Source: Nostoc sp. NMS9 (GTDB taxonomy: Bacteria > Cyanobacteriota > Cyanobacteriia > Cyanobacteriales > Nostocaceae). From it: a DNA stretch of 64,000 nucleotides. The translations under genes were made by a program, and so were the position numbers. Of this stretch, positions 15,955 through 25,203 are shown in pieces. Every line of letters begins with the position of its first letter. Position 1 is the first letter of the stretch. The notes beneath the pieces are model-generated. The model was given only the letters and a program-made list of their open reading frames with translations, made no database searches and was not told where the DNA came from. The stretch is taken from NCBI RefSeq assembly GCF_017114995.1, contig NZ_JABXKL010000054.1:49071-113070 (forward strand). Direction: 5' to 3'.

Positions 15955-17685
15955 ATGGTTGCACTCACACAGCTTACTCAAGTTATTCCCAATCCAGGAC
16001 GTTTGACGATTCAAACTGTTGAAATTGCTCCTCAAACGACTGCTATACGTTGTCTCGACTGGGATCGAGAACGTTTTGATATCGAATTTGGTTTACGCAA
16101 TGGTACAACTTATAATTCTTTCTTAATTCAAGGAGAAAAAATTGCCTTAGTTGACACATCTCACCGCAAGTTTGAGCAATTATATCTTGAGGTGGTGGCG
16201 GGATTAATTGATCCAACTAAGATAGATTACTTGGTTATTAGTCATACAGAACCAGACCACAGTGGATTAGTAAAAGATATTTTGCAATTAGCTCCCTCCA
16301 TTACTATTGTTGCTGCTAAGGTAGCTATTCAATTTCTAGAAAATATGGTTCACCAGCCTTTTAAATCAATACAGGTGAAAAGTGGAGAGCGCTTAGATTT
16401 AGGCAACGGACACGAATTAGAATTTATCTCTGCACCTAACTTACACTGGCCTGACACAATCTTGACTTATGACCACAAAACTTGCACTCTCTACACCTGC
16501 GATGTATTTGGGATGCACTACTGTGATGACCACACCTATGATGAAAATATTACTTCAATAGAGGAAGATTTTCACTATTACTATGATTGTCTCATGGCCC
16601 CCAATGCTCGGTCTGTTTTGGCAGCTTTAAAGCGGATTGAAAAGTTAGAAATAAGAACAGTTGCCACGGGACATGGCCCTTTATTACAACACTATATCTC
16701 TGAATGGCTCGGACGCTATCAAAACTGGAGTTTAGAACAAGCAAAAACAGAGACATTAGTGGCTCTATTTTATGTTGAAGATTACGGGCATAGCGAACAT
16801 TTAGTGCGTACCATAGCACATGGATGTGCGAAGACAGGCGTGGCAGTAGAATTAGTAGACCTCAATAGTGCCGAGCCTCAAGAAGTTCGAGAATTAGTTG
16901 CACAAGCTTCTGGTTTAGTAATTGCAATGCCACCCCAATCTTCGGCGATCGCTCAAGCTGCTTTAAGTACAATTTTAGCTGCTGTTAACAAAAAGCAGGC
17001 AATTGGTTTATTAGAGTCAGGAGGGGGAGAAGATGAACCCCTTTATCCTTTACGTAATAAGTTTCAAGAACTGGGATTAACTGAAGCTTTTCCACCTATC
17101 TTAGTTAAGGAAATTCCTACTCAAGCAACGGAACAACTTTGTGATGAAGCGGGGACAGATATGGGTCAATGGTTGACCCGCGATCGCACCATAAAACAAA
17201 TCAAATCTATCAATACTGAGCTAGAAAAAGCTTTAGGGCGGATTAGTACAGGATTGTATATTATCACCGCCAAAAAAGGAGAAATTCAGAGTGCCATGTT
17301 TGCTTCTTGGGTGACACAAGCGAGTCTTGAGCCTTTAGGAGTAGCGATCGCAGTATCCAAAGATCGGGCAATTGAATCTTTGATGCACGTTGGTGATCGC
17401 TTTGTTTTAAACGTTTTAGAAGAAGGCAAATATCAAGGATTAATGAAACATTTCCTGAAACGTTTTGCTCCTGGTGCAGACCGCTTTGGGGGAGTGAAAA
17501 CATATCCAGCAAAAAATGAATCGCCCGTTTTAGCTGAAGCTTTAGCTTACATGGAATGTGAAATTACTAGCCGCATGGATTGTGGAGATCATTGGGTAAT
17601 TTATAGCACAGTCCAAACTGGAAGAGTCGCCAAGCTAGATGCACTTACCGCCGCGCATCACCGCAAAATTGGCAATCATTACTAA
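15955..17685 (+). CDS. flv4: Flavodiiron protein Flv4
   Basis: 576 residues in the cyanobacterial class C build: metallo-beta-lactamase-like diiron domain (about 25-260), flavodoxin domain (about 265-400) and a C-terminal flavin reductase domain (about 420-576). The diiron ligands are complete: H97, E99, D101 and H102 in SHTEPDHSG, plus NLHWPD and a later GHGP. A good ribosome-binding site (GGAG) precedes the ATG. The order here, flavodiiron gene, PsiE-like membrane gene, flavodiiron gene, matches the flv4-sll0218-flv2 operon, and the canonical ligands fit Flv4. Flv2/Flv4 act as an electron outlet protecting photosystem II, mostly at low CO2. The Flv3 paralogue is the main alternative. Confidence 0.85.
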   Translation: MVALTQLTQVIPNPGRLTIQTVEIAPQTTAIRCLDWDRERFDIEFGLRNGTTYNSFLIQGEKIALVDTSHRKFEQLYLEVVAGLIDPTKIDYLVISHTEPDHSGLVKDILQLAPSITIVAAKVAIQFLENMVHQPFKSIQVKSGERLDLGNGHELEFISAPNLHWPDTILTYDHKTCTLYTCDVFGMHYCDDHTYDENITSIEEDFHYYYDCLMAPNARSVLAALKRIEKLEIRTVATGHGPLLQHYISEWLGRYQNWSLEQAKTETLVALFYVEDYGHSEHLVRTIAHGCAKTGVAVELVDLNSAEPQEVRELVAQASGLVIAMPPQSSAIAQAALSTILAAVNKKQAIGLLESGGGEDEPLYPLRNKFQELGLTEAFPPILVKEIPTQATEQLCDEAGTDMGQWLTRDRTIKQIKSINTELEKALGRISTGLYIITAKKGEIQSAMFASWVTQASLEPLGVAIAVSKDRAIESLMHVGDRFVLNVLEEGKYQGLMKHFLKRFAPGADRFGGVKTYPAKNESPVLAEALAYMECEITSRMDCGDHWVIYSTVQTGRVAKLDALTAAHHRKIGNHY

Positions 17686-17714
17686 ATGGTCATTTGTCAT
17701 TAGGCTCCCCTGCT

Positions 17715-17745
17715 CTCCACAGACGCGATGAATCCCGTCTCTACA
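17715..17745. repeat. Imperfect palindrome AGACGCGATGAATCCCGTCT type
   Basis: A short imperfect inverted repeat found widely in cyanobacterial genomes lies between flv4 and the membrane-protein gene. It forms a hairpin with a small loop. It supports placing the next gene's start downstream, at 17760, rather than at an earlier in-frame codon. Confidence 0.5.
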
Positions 17746-17759
17746 ACTCCCAAAAAACT

Positions 17760-18272
17760 ATGTATAAATCTGTTGAAAATACCTCAATGAATATGTACGA
17801 AATCAATCGAGGGCGTGTTGTACGAACCTTGGAATTTATCCAAGATGTGATTGTGATTTGTTTGTGTATCGGTTTATTTAGCTTCATGGTGCTTCAGGTG
17901 AAAGATATGTTTCTTTCCTTGCTTCCACCTCTAGATTTTCATGCTGTTACTGCTGATATTCTCTTTTTACTCATCTTAGTTGAGTTATTCCGACTGCTAA
18001 TTATTTACCTACAGGAACATCGAGTATCTATTGGGGTAGCTGTTGAAGTTTCCATCGTTTCCGCCTTGCGCGAAGTCATTGTTAAAGGTGTTCTAGAAGC
18101 AAGTTGGAGTCAAGTTTTAGCAACTTGTGCCTTTTTATTAGTGCTAGGAGTACTACAGTTTCTCCGAGTTTGGCTACCTCCAACTTTTGAAGGTATTGAC
18201 CCAGAACAAGAAGTATCTAAACGCTATAAAAGCCGAGCTAAGTCTGAATTAATACAAACCAATGGTCATTAA
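17760..18272 (+). CDS. PsiE-like membrane protein, Sll0218 type, of the flv4-2 operon
   Basis: 170 residues from ATG 17760; an earlier in-frame codon at 17694 lies in repeat sequence and is unlikely. At least three to four hydrophobic segments are visible (VIVICLCIGLFSFMVL, ILFLLILVELFRLLIIYL, VLATCAFLLVLGVLQFL), with the PsiE-like pattern around LFRLLIIYLQEHRVSIGVAVEVSIV. In Synechocystis the protein in this operon position, Sll0218, is a thylakoid membrane protein that helps stabilise photosystem II assembly. Position between two flavodiiron genes is the main support for the same role here. Confidence 0.75.
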   Translation: MYKSVENTSMNMYEINRGRVVRTLEFIQDVIVICLCIGLFSFMVLQVKDMFLSLLPPLDFHAVTADILFLLILVELFRLLIIYLQEHRVSIGVAVEVSIVSALREVIVKGVLEASWSQVLATCAFLLVLGVLQFLRVWLPPTFEGIDPEQEVSKRYKSRAKSELIQTNGH

Positions 18273-18282
18273 GAATAGGGAA

Positions 18283-18323
18283 GGGAGACAAGGGGGAATT
18301 ATTCAACAAGTTTCTTGTCTCCC
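18283..18323 (+). terminator. Intra-operon hairpin before flv2
   Basis: GGGAGACAAG (18283-18292) pairs perfectly with CTTGTCTCCC (18314-18323) around a 21-base loop, with extra purine/pyrimidine tracts outside. No T-run follows on the plus strand, so it could be an attenuator, an RNA-stability element or a dispersed repeat rather than a true terminator. It lies between the PsiE-like gene and flv2. Confidence 0.4.
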
Positions 18324-18376
18324 CCCTCTCCCTTGTCTCTTCCGCATACCCAATGCCCAATTAAAGAGAGGTTATT

Positions 18377-20113
18377 ATGTCTGTTGCAACATTAACGCCT
18401 AACCATAGCAGAGATGTACAAGTTGCTGAAATTGGTAAAAATACTCTGATTCTACGATCGCGGACTTGGGACAGATTAAAATTTGAGATGGAGTATTCCC
18501 GCCAACGGGGAACTACAGCGAATTCTTATCTGATTCAAGCTGATAAAAAGGCTTTAATTGACCCTCCTGGCGAATCTTTTACCGAAATTTACCTTCAGCA
18601 ACTTGCACAACATTTAGACTTCACTACTCTAGATTACATTGTTCTCAGTCATGTCAACCCCAACCGCAGCGCAACTCTGCAAGTATTGCTCTCTCAGGTT
18701 TCTCAAGCCACTATAATTTGTTCTCGCCCCGCCGCCAATGCTCTAAAAACTGCCTTTCCCGAATTTGAATCACCTATTCAAGCGATGCGATCGCAGGATA
18801 CTCTAGATTTAGGACAAGGACATCATCTATCATTTATCACTGTACCAACTCCCCGGTGGGCGGATGGACTTTGTACTTATGATTCCGCCACAAAAATTCT
18901 CTACACAGACAAACTTTTTGGCGCTCATATTTGCGAAGATACTTTGTTTGATGAAGATTGGAAGGGGCTAGATGTGGAACGTCGCTACTATTTTGAATGT
19001 CTCCATGCGCCCCAAGCCAAACAAGTTGAAGTAGCCTTAGATAAATTGTCGGTTTTGGGAGCCAGATGTTATGCCCCAGCACACGGCCCAGTTGTCCGTT
19101 ACAGCCTTAGTCGTTTTACCTATGATTACCGTCAATGGTGTCAAGGGCAAAAATCTCAAGAGTTGAGTGTCGCTTTGCTTTATGCTTCTGCTTATGGAAA
19201 TACAGCAATTATGGCGAATGCGATCGCTCAAGGTTTGATTCAAAATGGCATTAATGTAGAATCAATCAACTGTGAACTAGCAGACTCGGCGGAGATTAGC
19301 CGCATTGTAGAAACCTGCGATGGTTTTATTATCGGCTCCCCCACATTAGGTGGACATGCACCAACTCAAATTCAAACTGCTTTAGGAATAGTCCTCTCAG
19401 CTACGGCTAAAACTAAGTTAGCAGGGGTGTTTGGTTCCTACGGTTGGAGTGGAGAGGCCATTGATTTACTAGAAAGCAAGCTTAAAGATGCTAATTATCA
19501 ACTAGGGTTTGAAACAATTCAGGTGCGTTTTAGCCCTACTCCTGAGATTCTTCAGCAGTGTCAAGAAGCAGGTGCTTTTTTTGCCCAAAACTTGAAGAAA
19601 ACCAAAAAACTGCGGACTTCCCGCCAGGTTGTGACAGAAACCCATGTAGATCGTACCGAACAAGCTGTGGGGCGGATCATTGGTTCTTTGTGTGTTGTGA
19701 CAACTCGTGATGAAGAAACTCACAAAGGGGTTTTAACTTCTTGGGTATCACAGGCAACTTTTAACCCGCCAGGAATTATGATTGCGATCGCTAACAAGCA
19801 AAATGCAGATTTAATGCATCATCCTGGTGATAAATTTGTGCTGAATATCCTCAAAGAAGGAAGAAATGTGCGGCGCTATTTTTCTGGTCATAGCACTTTA
19901 GGAGATAATCCCTTTGCAAATCTTGACACAAAAACTGCTCTTAATGGTTGTTTGATTTTGAATGAGGCATTAGCCTATTTAGAATGTACGGTGCAAAATC
20001 AACTTGAATGTGGCGATCGATGGTTAATTTATGCCGTTATCGATCACGGTGAAGTGTTGGAAAATGATGGTGTCACGGCTTTGGAACATCGAAAATCTGG
20101 CAGCTATTATTAA
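18377..20113 (+). CDS. flv2: Flavodiiron protein Flv2
   Basis: 578 residues with the same three-domain build as the gene at 15955. The diiron site is not canonical: the segment reads SHVNPNRSA (H92, N94, N96, R97) instead of HxExDH, and the next ligand region reads TPRWADG instead of NLHWPD. Loss of iron ligands is typical of the Flv1/Flv2 group, which works as a heterodimer with Flv3/Flv4. With the canonical partner and the PsiE-like gene upstream, Flv2 is the best call. A ribosome-binding site (GAGAGG) lies just upstream of the ATG. Confidence 0.85.
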   Translation: MSVATLTPNHSRDVQVAEIGKNTLILRSRTWDRLKFEMEYSRQRGTTANSYLIQADKKALIDPPGESFTEIYLQQLAQHLDFTTLDYIVLSHVNPNRSATLQVLLSQVSQATIICSRPAANALKTAFPEFESPIQAMRSQDTLDLGQGHHLSFITVPTPRWADGLCTYDSATKILYTDKLFGAHICEDTLFDEDWKGLDVERRYYFECLHAPQAKQVEVALDKLSVLGARCYAPAHGPVVRYSLSRFTYDYRQWCQGQKSQELSVALLYASAYGNTAIMANAIAQGLIQNGINVESINCELADSAEISRIVETCDGFIIGSPTLGGHAPTQIQTALGIVLSATAKTKLAGVFGSYGWSGEAIDLLESKLKDANYQLGFETIQVRFSPTPEILQQCQEAGAFFAQNLKKTKKLRTSRQVVTETHVDRTEQAVGRIIGSLCVVTTRDEETHKGVLTSWVSQATFNPPGIMIAIANKQNADLMHHPGDKFVLNILKEGRNVRRYFSGHSTLGDNPFANLDTKTALNGCLILNEALAYLECTVQNQLECGDRWLIYAVIDHGEVLENDGVTALEHRKSGSYY

Positions 20114-20185
20114 TCTGACTGTTCACTCTTGTCTAAAAAACCTCTTTCTTTGTAAAGCTACGGTATACACACAAGTCTTTTAGAG

Positions 20186-20362
20186 TTGCAACAGCATTGT
20201 TTTGGCTGACAATGCCATTGTTTCGCCTGACAATGTGATTGTTTTGCCTGACAATGCCATTGTTTCGCCTGACAATGCCATTGTTTTGCCTGACAATGTG
20301 ATTGTTTCGCCTGACAATGCCATTGTTTCGCCTGACAATGCCATTGTTTCGCCTGACAATAA
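20186..20362. repeat. Array of palindromic 21-mers
   Basis: Seven full copies and two partial copies of a 21-base unit (CCTGACAATGNNATTGTTTNG) stand head to tail. Each unit contains a dyad, ACAATGCCATTGT in most copies and ACAATGTGATTGT in two. Because 21 is divisible by three, both strands stay open: the plus strand would encode repeated DNAIVSP from a TTG codon, but there is no good start or ribosome-binding site. I treat it as non-coding. The rest of 20114-20861 is AT-rich, with no gene that I can support. Confidence 0.85.
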
Positions 20363-20861
20363 ACTCATTATTGATTGCACGAGCGATCGGGTTATATATT
20401 TTAATATTATCAAAAAGCTATTTCTTATTATATTAAATAATACTTTAATATTGTTTGTATATATTTAAAAAGTAAAAACTTCAAAAATGTTTATTTTTGT
20501 AAAAAATACATAGTAAAGCACCACCGATCAAAACTATAGTGTAGCTATAACTTTTATGTAGTTTGAAAGTTTCAAAAAATATTTTTTGAAGTGATGAAGT
20601 CTTTACTCATAGCTAAATAATTGTTAAAATTCCAATTTTGAGCTTGAGAAAAGCTGCAACTTAAGTTGATGCATCGGCTTAAATATTACTATGTGAGTTC
20701 TGTACAAAGTAATTTTGTATGGCAGAGACTTGTATAGTTAATTGACCAACTCTCAACAAAAGAGTATTTAATTCTTGAGAGCTTGCTTTGGCAAGTTAGC
20801 TTTAGCTTGTGAATAATTCGTATTTGCAAAAAACAGTGGTGTTTTATTTTGTGTGTGAGGA

Positions 20862-22667
20862 ATGAGTGTGAATTACTACAAGTTCATGAGTACGAAAATA
20901 GTTAGTTGGCTGTACTTACTTACTGCTTTTATTTCGCTGGGTGCATCTCCTGCAACTGCTCAACTAACTGCTGGCAATCCTGTAAACAATTTTGAGAGCA
21001 CAGACAAAGACAACAGTAGCGTCTTTTCAACTAATTTTAATTCTTTAGAATCTAATGCGATCGCTCAAGTAAATTCAGTATCTCAATTATCTGATGTCAA
21101 GACAACAGATTGGGCATTTCAAGCATTGCAATCGGTAGTGGAGCGTTACGGTTGCATTGTGGGATATCCTGACAGTACTTATAAAGGGAATCGTGCCTTA
21201 AGCCGTTATGAATTTGCTGCTGGGTTGAATGCTTGCTTGGATAGAATCAACGAGCTGATTGCTACTAGCACTGGTGATTTAGTTAAGAAAGAAGATTTAA
21301 CTACTCTCCAAAAACTTCAAGAACAATTTGCATCTGAACTTGCAACATTGCGTGGTCGAGTAGATGCCTTAGAAACTCACACAGCTACCTTAGAGAAGCA
21401 ACAGTTTTCTACCACAACTAAACTTAATGGCGAAGCAATTTTTTCTTTGTCCACAGCGACAGGTGGAGAACCAGGTAGCCAAGATGCTAAATTAGCCTTC
21501 AATAATCGTGTCAGGCTCAATCTTACCAGCAGCTTTAACGGCAGTGATTTGTTCATTGTTGGACTTCAAGCTTACAACTTCAGATCGAGCGGTTCATTTT
21601 ATGAAAGAGGAACCATTCAAGGCCAAATACTGCCGAACTCAAGTTTTCTTGGCGCAGGTTCAACCAAGTTAAGCTTTGAACCTCAATTTCCTGGCTTTAA
21701 CCCCCAGACATTACAACCTGACAGCGGAGCAAATTCAGTTAGTCTTTACAAACTAGCTTACGTCTTACCGTTGTCTCAGAAATTCGTTGTTTTTGGTGGA
21801 ACAAATGCAGAGATTACAGATGTTTTTCCTGCCATCACTCCCTACGCTAGCGATAGTCAAGGTGCAATCTCTCGATTTGCAGGTTATAACGCTGCCGTCA
21901 GAATCACAGGAGGCACTTCTGGTACAGGTTTGTTAGCGGGTGCTGGTTTTTTGTGGAATCCTTCAAAACAAGTGGGACTCGGAGTTATCTATGGTAGTGG
22001 TTCGGCTCCGATATCAGAAGATCGGGGTCTTTTGAACACACCTTTGGGAGGAGGTTTCTTTAACGGTACACAAGCAATTGCTGCACAACTGACCCTCAAA
22101 CCAATCTCAACTATTGATATCGGCATCAACTATGCACACAGTTACCACACAATTAACATTCTAGGTACAGGCTTGGGTAGCGCTGATATTGCTTCTATTC
22201 GATTTACTCCCAATGCAGCACAACTGGCGAGGTTTGGTGGTGATGCTACACTAGCAACTCTTGATGAGCCAATCAATGTAAATTCTGTGGGTGCAACAGT
22301 AACGTGGCGGTTTGCGCCGAAAACATCCATCTCATTATCAGGTGCGTTGCTTTTTGCTAATCTTTTGAATGTAGACGCCTCTACAACCTTTAGCAGCTGG
22401 TCGGCTGGATTGCATTTTAGAGATATATTCCATGAAGGAAACACCGCCGCCGTCATTTTTGGACAGCCGCTTTACCGAGAATCTGTAGCGGGAATTGCTT
22501 CTCGTCCAGAAGACGCAACCCCCTACCATTTAGAAACATTTTATAACTATCGGGTCAATGACAATATCTCCATTACCCCTGGTGTATATTTCATCTTCAG
22601 CCCTGAAGGCTTTAGTGCTAATGACACAGCAATTGTAGGCGCACTTCGCACTACTTTTGCCTTTTAG
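20862..22667 (+). CDS. SLH-domain porin (iron uptake porin / OprB type)
   Basis: 601 residues. A signal peptide (hydrophobic stretch ending ASPATAQ) is followed by an SLH domain (about 75-135; SDVKTTDWAFQALQSVVERY, GYPDSTYKGNRALSRYEFA), a coiled-coil segment (about 140-180, LRGRVDALETHTATLEKQ) and a C-terminal OprB-like beta barrel ending in Phe (TFAF), as outer-membrane proteins do. The SLH domain anchors it to peptidoglycan-linked polymer. Such porins let small solutes, including inorganic iron, cross the cyanobacterial outer membrane. Start choice: GAGG at 20857 is too close to ATG 20862 but well placed for GTG 20868; ATG 20886 is a third option. Confidence 0.85.
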   Translation: MSVNYYKFMSTKIVSWLYLLTAFISLGASPATAQLTAGNPVNNFESTDKDNSSVFSTNFNSLESNAIAQVNSVSQLSDVKTTDWAFQALQSVVERYGCIVGYPDSTYKGNRALSRYEFAAGLNACLDRINELIATSTGDLVKKEDLTTLQKLQEQFASELATLRGRVDALETHTATLEKQQFSTTTKLNGEAIFSLSTATGGEPGSQDAKLAFNNRVRLNLTSSFNGSDLFIVGLQAYNFRSSGSFYERGTIQGQILPNSSFLGAGSTKLSFEPQFPGFNPQTLQPDSGANSVSLYKLAYVLPLSQKFVVFGGTNAEITDVFPAITPYASDSQGAISRFAGYNAAVRITGGTSGTGLLAGAGFLWNPSKQVGLGVIYGSGSAPISEDRGLLNTPLGGGFFNGTQAIAAQLTLKPISTIDIGINYAHSYHTINILGTGLGSADIASIRFTPNAAQLARFGGDATLATLDEPINVNSVGATVTWRFAPKTSISLSGALLFANLLNVDASTTFSSWSAGLHFRDIFHEGNTAAVIFGQPLYRESVAGIASRPEDATPYHLETFYNYRVNDNISITPGVYFIFSPEGFSANDTAIVGALRTTFAF

Positions 22668-22675
22668 AGCGCTGG

Positions 22676-22765
22676 CGATTGGGGGAGAAGCAAGGGAGCA
22701 GGGGTGCAGGGGAGCAGGGGAGAAGTAGAAGTAAGTCTTTCCCCTCTGCACCTCTGCCTCTTTTC
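22676..22765. repeat. Low-complexity GGGGAGCAGGGG-type repeat
   Basis: A run of purine-rich short repeats (GCAGGGGAGCAGGGG) followed by pyrimidine-rich CCCCTCTGCACCTCTGCCTC lies between the porin and gldA; the two halves can pair. The same type of repeat recurs at 39650-39725. No gene is present between 22668 and 22913. Confidence 0.65.
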
Positions 22766-22913
22766 AATAATGGAAATTGGGGATTATTTTGACACAAAGA
22801 GGTTTTTCAGGAACTTTACCCCTTGTCAGCTAATCTTTGTGCCAGTCCCCCATACCCAATATCGTGATCTAAGATTGTTGGGTATTCTATAAATTGCGAT
22901 CGCCACTATACCG

Positions 22914-23918
22914 ATGATCGAAGTTGAGCATCTAAGTAAAATATACGGCTCTACCCCAGCGATTACTGATGTCACTTTTAACGTCGAACCTGGGGAGATT
23001 TTAGGGTTGTTGGGCCCCAATGGCGCTGGTAAAACTACAACCATGCGGATTCTGGCTGGTTATTTACCGGCAACCAATGGAAATGCCCGGATTGCTGGTT
23101 ATGATGTCCATGAAAATTCCCTGGCTGTGCGCCAACGGATTGGTTATTTACCCGAAACACCGCCGTTATATCCAGAGATGACGGTGGAGGGATTTTTGCA
23201 TTTTGTCGCCCGAATTAAGGGAGTTCCAGCAGGCGATCGCCCCAATAAGGTAACAGCCGCCATCGAACGCTGTAACTTAGAAGATAAGCGGCGGGTGATT
23301 ATTCGTAAACTTTCTAAAGGATACCGCCAAAGGGTAGGAATTGCTCAAGCGATCGTCCATGATCCACCAGCGATCATTTTGGATGAACCCACCGTTGGAC
23401 TCGATCCCCGGCAAATAATTGAGGTGCGGAATTTAATTAAAAGCCTTGCTGGTACTCACACAATTATTCTTTCCACACATATTCTGCCAGAAGTGAGTAT
23501 GACTTGTAGCCGCGTCGCCATCATCAATCGCGGTAAAGTTGTGGCAACTAATACACCAGAAAACCTGATGACTCAGTTAACAGGTGGTTCCGGGTATGAA
23601 TTGGAAATAGAAGGAGAAGCCGCCCTAGCGAAACAGGTATTGCAAAAAGTCGCGGGTGTGAGCCTGATAGAATCAATTCCCACAGCCGGAGGTCATCAAC
23701 CCCAGGAAAACCGCGCTTACCTGCGGGTGATATCGCAACCCGGAAAAGAACCAGGACGCGATATTGCTACAACATTAGTGCGTGCAGGATTCGGTTTACA
23801 TGAACTGCGGCGGGTTAACGCTACCTTAGAAGATGTATTCTTGCAACTGACCACAGAAGAAAAAAATTTCGATCCTGAGGTAGACTTAGCAGCAGACAAC
23901 GAAGGAGAGGCAGCGTAA
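22914..23918 (+). CDS. ABC transporter ATP-binding protein, GldA-like
   Basis: 334 residues. Walker A is GLLGPNGAGKTTT near 35-47, the signature is LSKGYRQRVGIAQA, Walker B is AIILDEPTVGLDP and the H-loop is STHILPEV. It begins the ATPase, permease, GldG, DUF4340 set that in Bacteroidetes is linked to gliding and in cyanobacteria is widespread with unclear cargo. The stop touches the next gene's start without a gap (TAAATG), so the ATPase and permease are surely co-translated. The C-terminal 90 residues form the accessory domain common in this subfamily. Confidence 0.9.
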   Translation: MIEVEHLSKIYGSTPAITDVTFNVEPGEILGLLGPNGAGKTTTMRILAGYLPATNGNARIAGYDVHENSLAVRQRIGYLPETPPLYPEMTVEGFLHFVARIKGVPAGDRPNKVTAAIERCNLEDKRRVIIRKLSKGYRQRVGIAQAIVHDPPAIILDEPTVGLDPRQIIEVRNLIKSLAGTHTIILSTHILPEVSMTCSRVAIINRGKVVATNTPENLMTQLTGGSGYELEIEGEAALAKQVLQKVAGVSLIESIPTAGGHQPQENRAYLRVISQPGKEPGRDIATTLVRAGFGLHELRRVNATLEDVFLQLTTEEKNFDPEVDLAADNEGEAA

Positions 23919-24731
23919 ATGGGTGTAGTACTGAGTAATATTATTGCCATTTATCGCCGAGAGTTACAGAGTTATTTTGTATCGCCTTTAGCTTATGCGA
24001 TCGCAGGCATATTTTGGTTCATCGCCGGGTTATTCTTCGTGATGATTTTGCTAGGTCCAGACGGCATTTTGGTAGGAGTTGCGGCAATAGATGCACAAGG
24101 GCAACAGCTGGGAGTACCAGTACCAGCAATAGATGTCCCCTACGAATTTGTCCGAGCATTTCTGGATCGTATGGGATGGCTATTGTTGTTTATTCTGCCC
24201 ATACTCTCAATGGGACTCTATGCCGAAGAACGGAAGCGGGGCACTTTAGAACTGTTAGCCACATCACCAATTACCAATTGGGCAGTAGCAGTAGGTAAAT
24301 TATTAGGCGTGATCACATTTTTTATCACAATGGTTGTACCCATGCTAGTGTTGGAAGCGATCGCCATCAGCGGCTCAAATCCACCAATAACACCCTCAAT
24401 TCCCTTGCTCGGTCATTTTGGATTAATTTTACTAGCAGCGGCAATTTTATCTGTAGGAATGTTTATTTCTTCATTAACAGACAGCACAATTTTGTCTGCC
24501 GTTCTTACCTTTGCAGTAATCTTATTATTGTTATTGATTGATTTAATCGCCAAAATCGTCCCTGGCCCTGTGGGCGAAGCTTTAGGTTATCTGTCGTTGC
24601 TGAAACATTACAACACATTAATCCAAGGCATTTTAGATACTAGCGCCTTAATTTTATTTGCCAGTTACATTTTTTTAGGCATCTTTCTCACAGCTCAATC
24701 AATTGATGCACTGCGCTTTCAAAGGCAATAA
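23919..24731 (+). CDS. ABC-2 type permease, GldF-like
   Basis: 270 residues with six hydrophobic segments and the ABC-2 pattern: an N-terminal IYRRELQSYFVSPLAYAIAGIFWF, LPILSMGLYAEERKRGTLELLATSPI in the middle and a final FASYIFLGIFLTAQSIDALRF. It starts directly at the end of the GldA-like gene and is its membrane partner. What it moves is unknown; auxiliary GldG-type subunits follow after the inserted gene at 24739-25134. Confidence 0.88.
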   Translation: MGVVLSNIIAIYRRELQSYFVSPLAYAIAGIFWFIAGLFFVMILLGPDGILVGVAAIDAQGQQLGVPVPAIDVPYEFVRAFLDRMGWLLLFILPILSMGLYAEERKRGTLELLATSPITNWAVAVGKLLGVITFFITMVVPMLVLEAIAISGSNPPITPSIPLLGHFGLILLAAAILSVGMFISSLTDSTILSAVLTFAVILLLLLIDLIAKIVPGPVGEALGYLSLLKHYNTLIQGILDTSALILFASYIFLGIFLTAQSIDALRFQRQ

Positions 24732-24776
24732 TCATTGGTCATTTGTCATCTGTCATTTGTCCTTGGTCATCTGGTA
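24732..24776. repeat. Heptamer repeat run, left flank of the four-helix-bundle gene
   Basis: Copies of TTGGTCATTTGTCATCTGTCA-like heptamers begin directly at the GldF stop. On the minus strand they encode the last dozen residues of the four-helix-bundle protein (DDQGQMTDDK), so the gene's 3' end lies in the repeat. The right-hand run at 25204-25276 has the opposite orientation. Confidence 0.75.
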
Positions 24777-25134
24777 CATTGCCAATTGAGTTTAGGTAGG
24801 AGTTTAATTTGGGTGCTAGTTCGTTAATGATTGTTTTGATTGCATTTATTTGTTCGGTAGTTAAAAGGTTACGAGTATAAGCCCGTCTTAACCAATGTTG
24901 AGTTTCATTCAAAGAGCCTCTCGCTATTTTTATAAAACGTCTATTATCTTGAAAACTACCTCTTCCTACACCTTCTGCTATATTGGCACCGATACTATCT
25001 GCCGAACGTACAATCTGTTTACCAATCGTATCTTTTGCAAAAAAATTCCATCCTTCAACAATTTTCCAAATGTCATCTGCTAATTTTTCTGATAATTGAT
25101 AAACCTGTAATTCTTGGAAACGTTTTGTCGCCAT
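24739..25134 (-). CDS. Four-helix-bundle protein, 23S rRNA IVP family
   Basis: 131 residues. The pattern FQELQVYQLSEKLADDIWKI, FAKDTIGKQIVRSADSIGANIAEG, RFIKIARGSLNETQHWL and INAIKTIINELAPKLNSYL is that of the S23/IVP four-helix-bundle family, first seen in intervening sequences of 23S rRNA and now known as free-standing genes. Function is not established; a related fold is the accessory Avd protein of diversity-generating retroelements. It points against the gld operon that surrounds it and is flanked on both sides by heptamer repeats, which suggests that it was inserted as a unit. Confidence 0.8.
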   Translation of the reverse strand: MATKRFQELQVYQLSEKLADDIWKIVEGWNFFAKDTIGKQIVRSADSIGANIAEGVGRGSFQDNRRFIKIARGSLNETQHWLRRAYTRNLLTTEQINAIKTIINELAPKLNSYLNSIGNVPDDQGQMTDDK

Positions 25135-25203
25135 TTATTCAGTTGTATTGCTTATCTTATTTTTAGTTAATCAATTTTCGCCCATATATTTTTACTTGTC
25201 ACT

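Noticed and set aside
20186..20362. Possible CRISPR array
   Set aside because: Units are contiguous 21-mers without spacers, and no cas gene is present.
20202..20468. 88-codon frame with DNAIVSP heptapeptide repeats (and its opposite-strand partner)
   Set aside because: It stays open only because the 21-base repeat is divisible by three; start is TTG without ribosome-binding site, and the opposite strand is open too.
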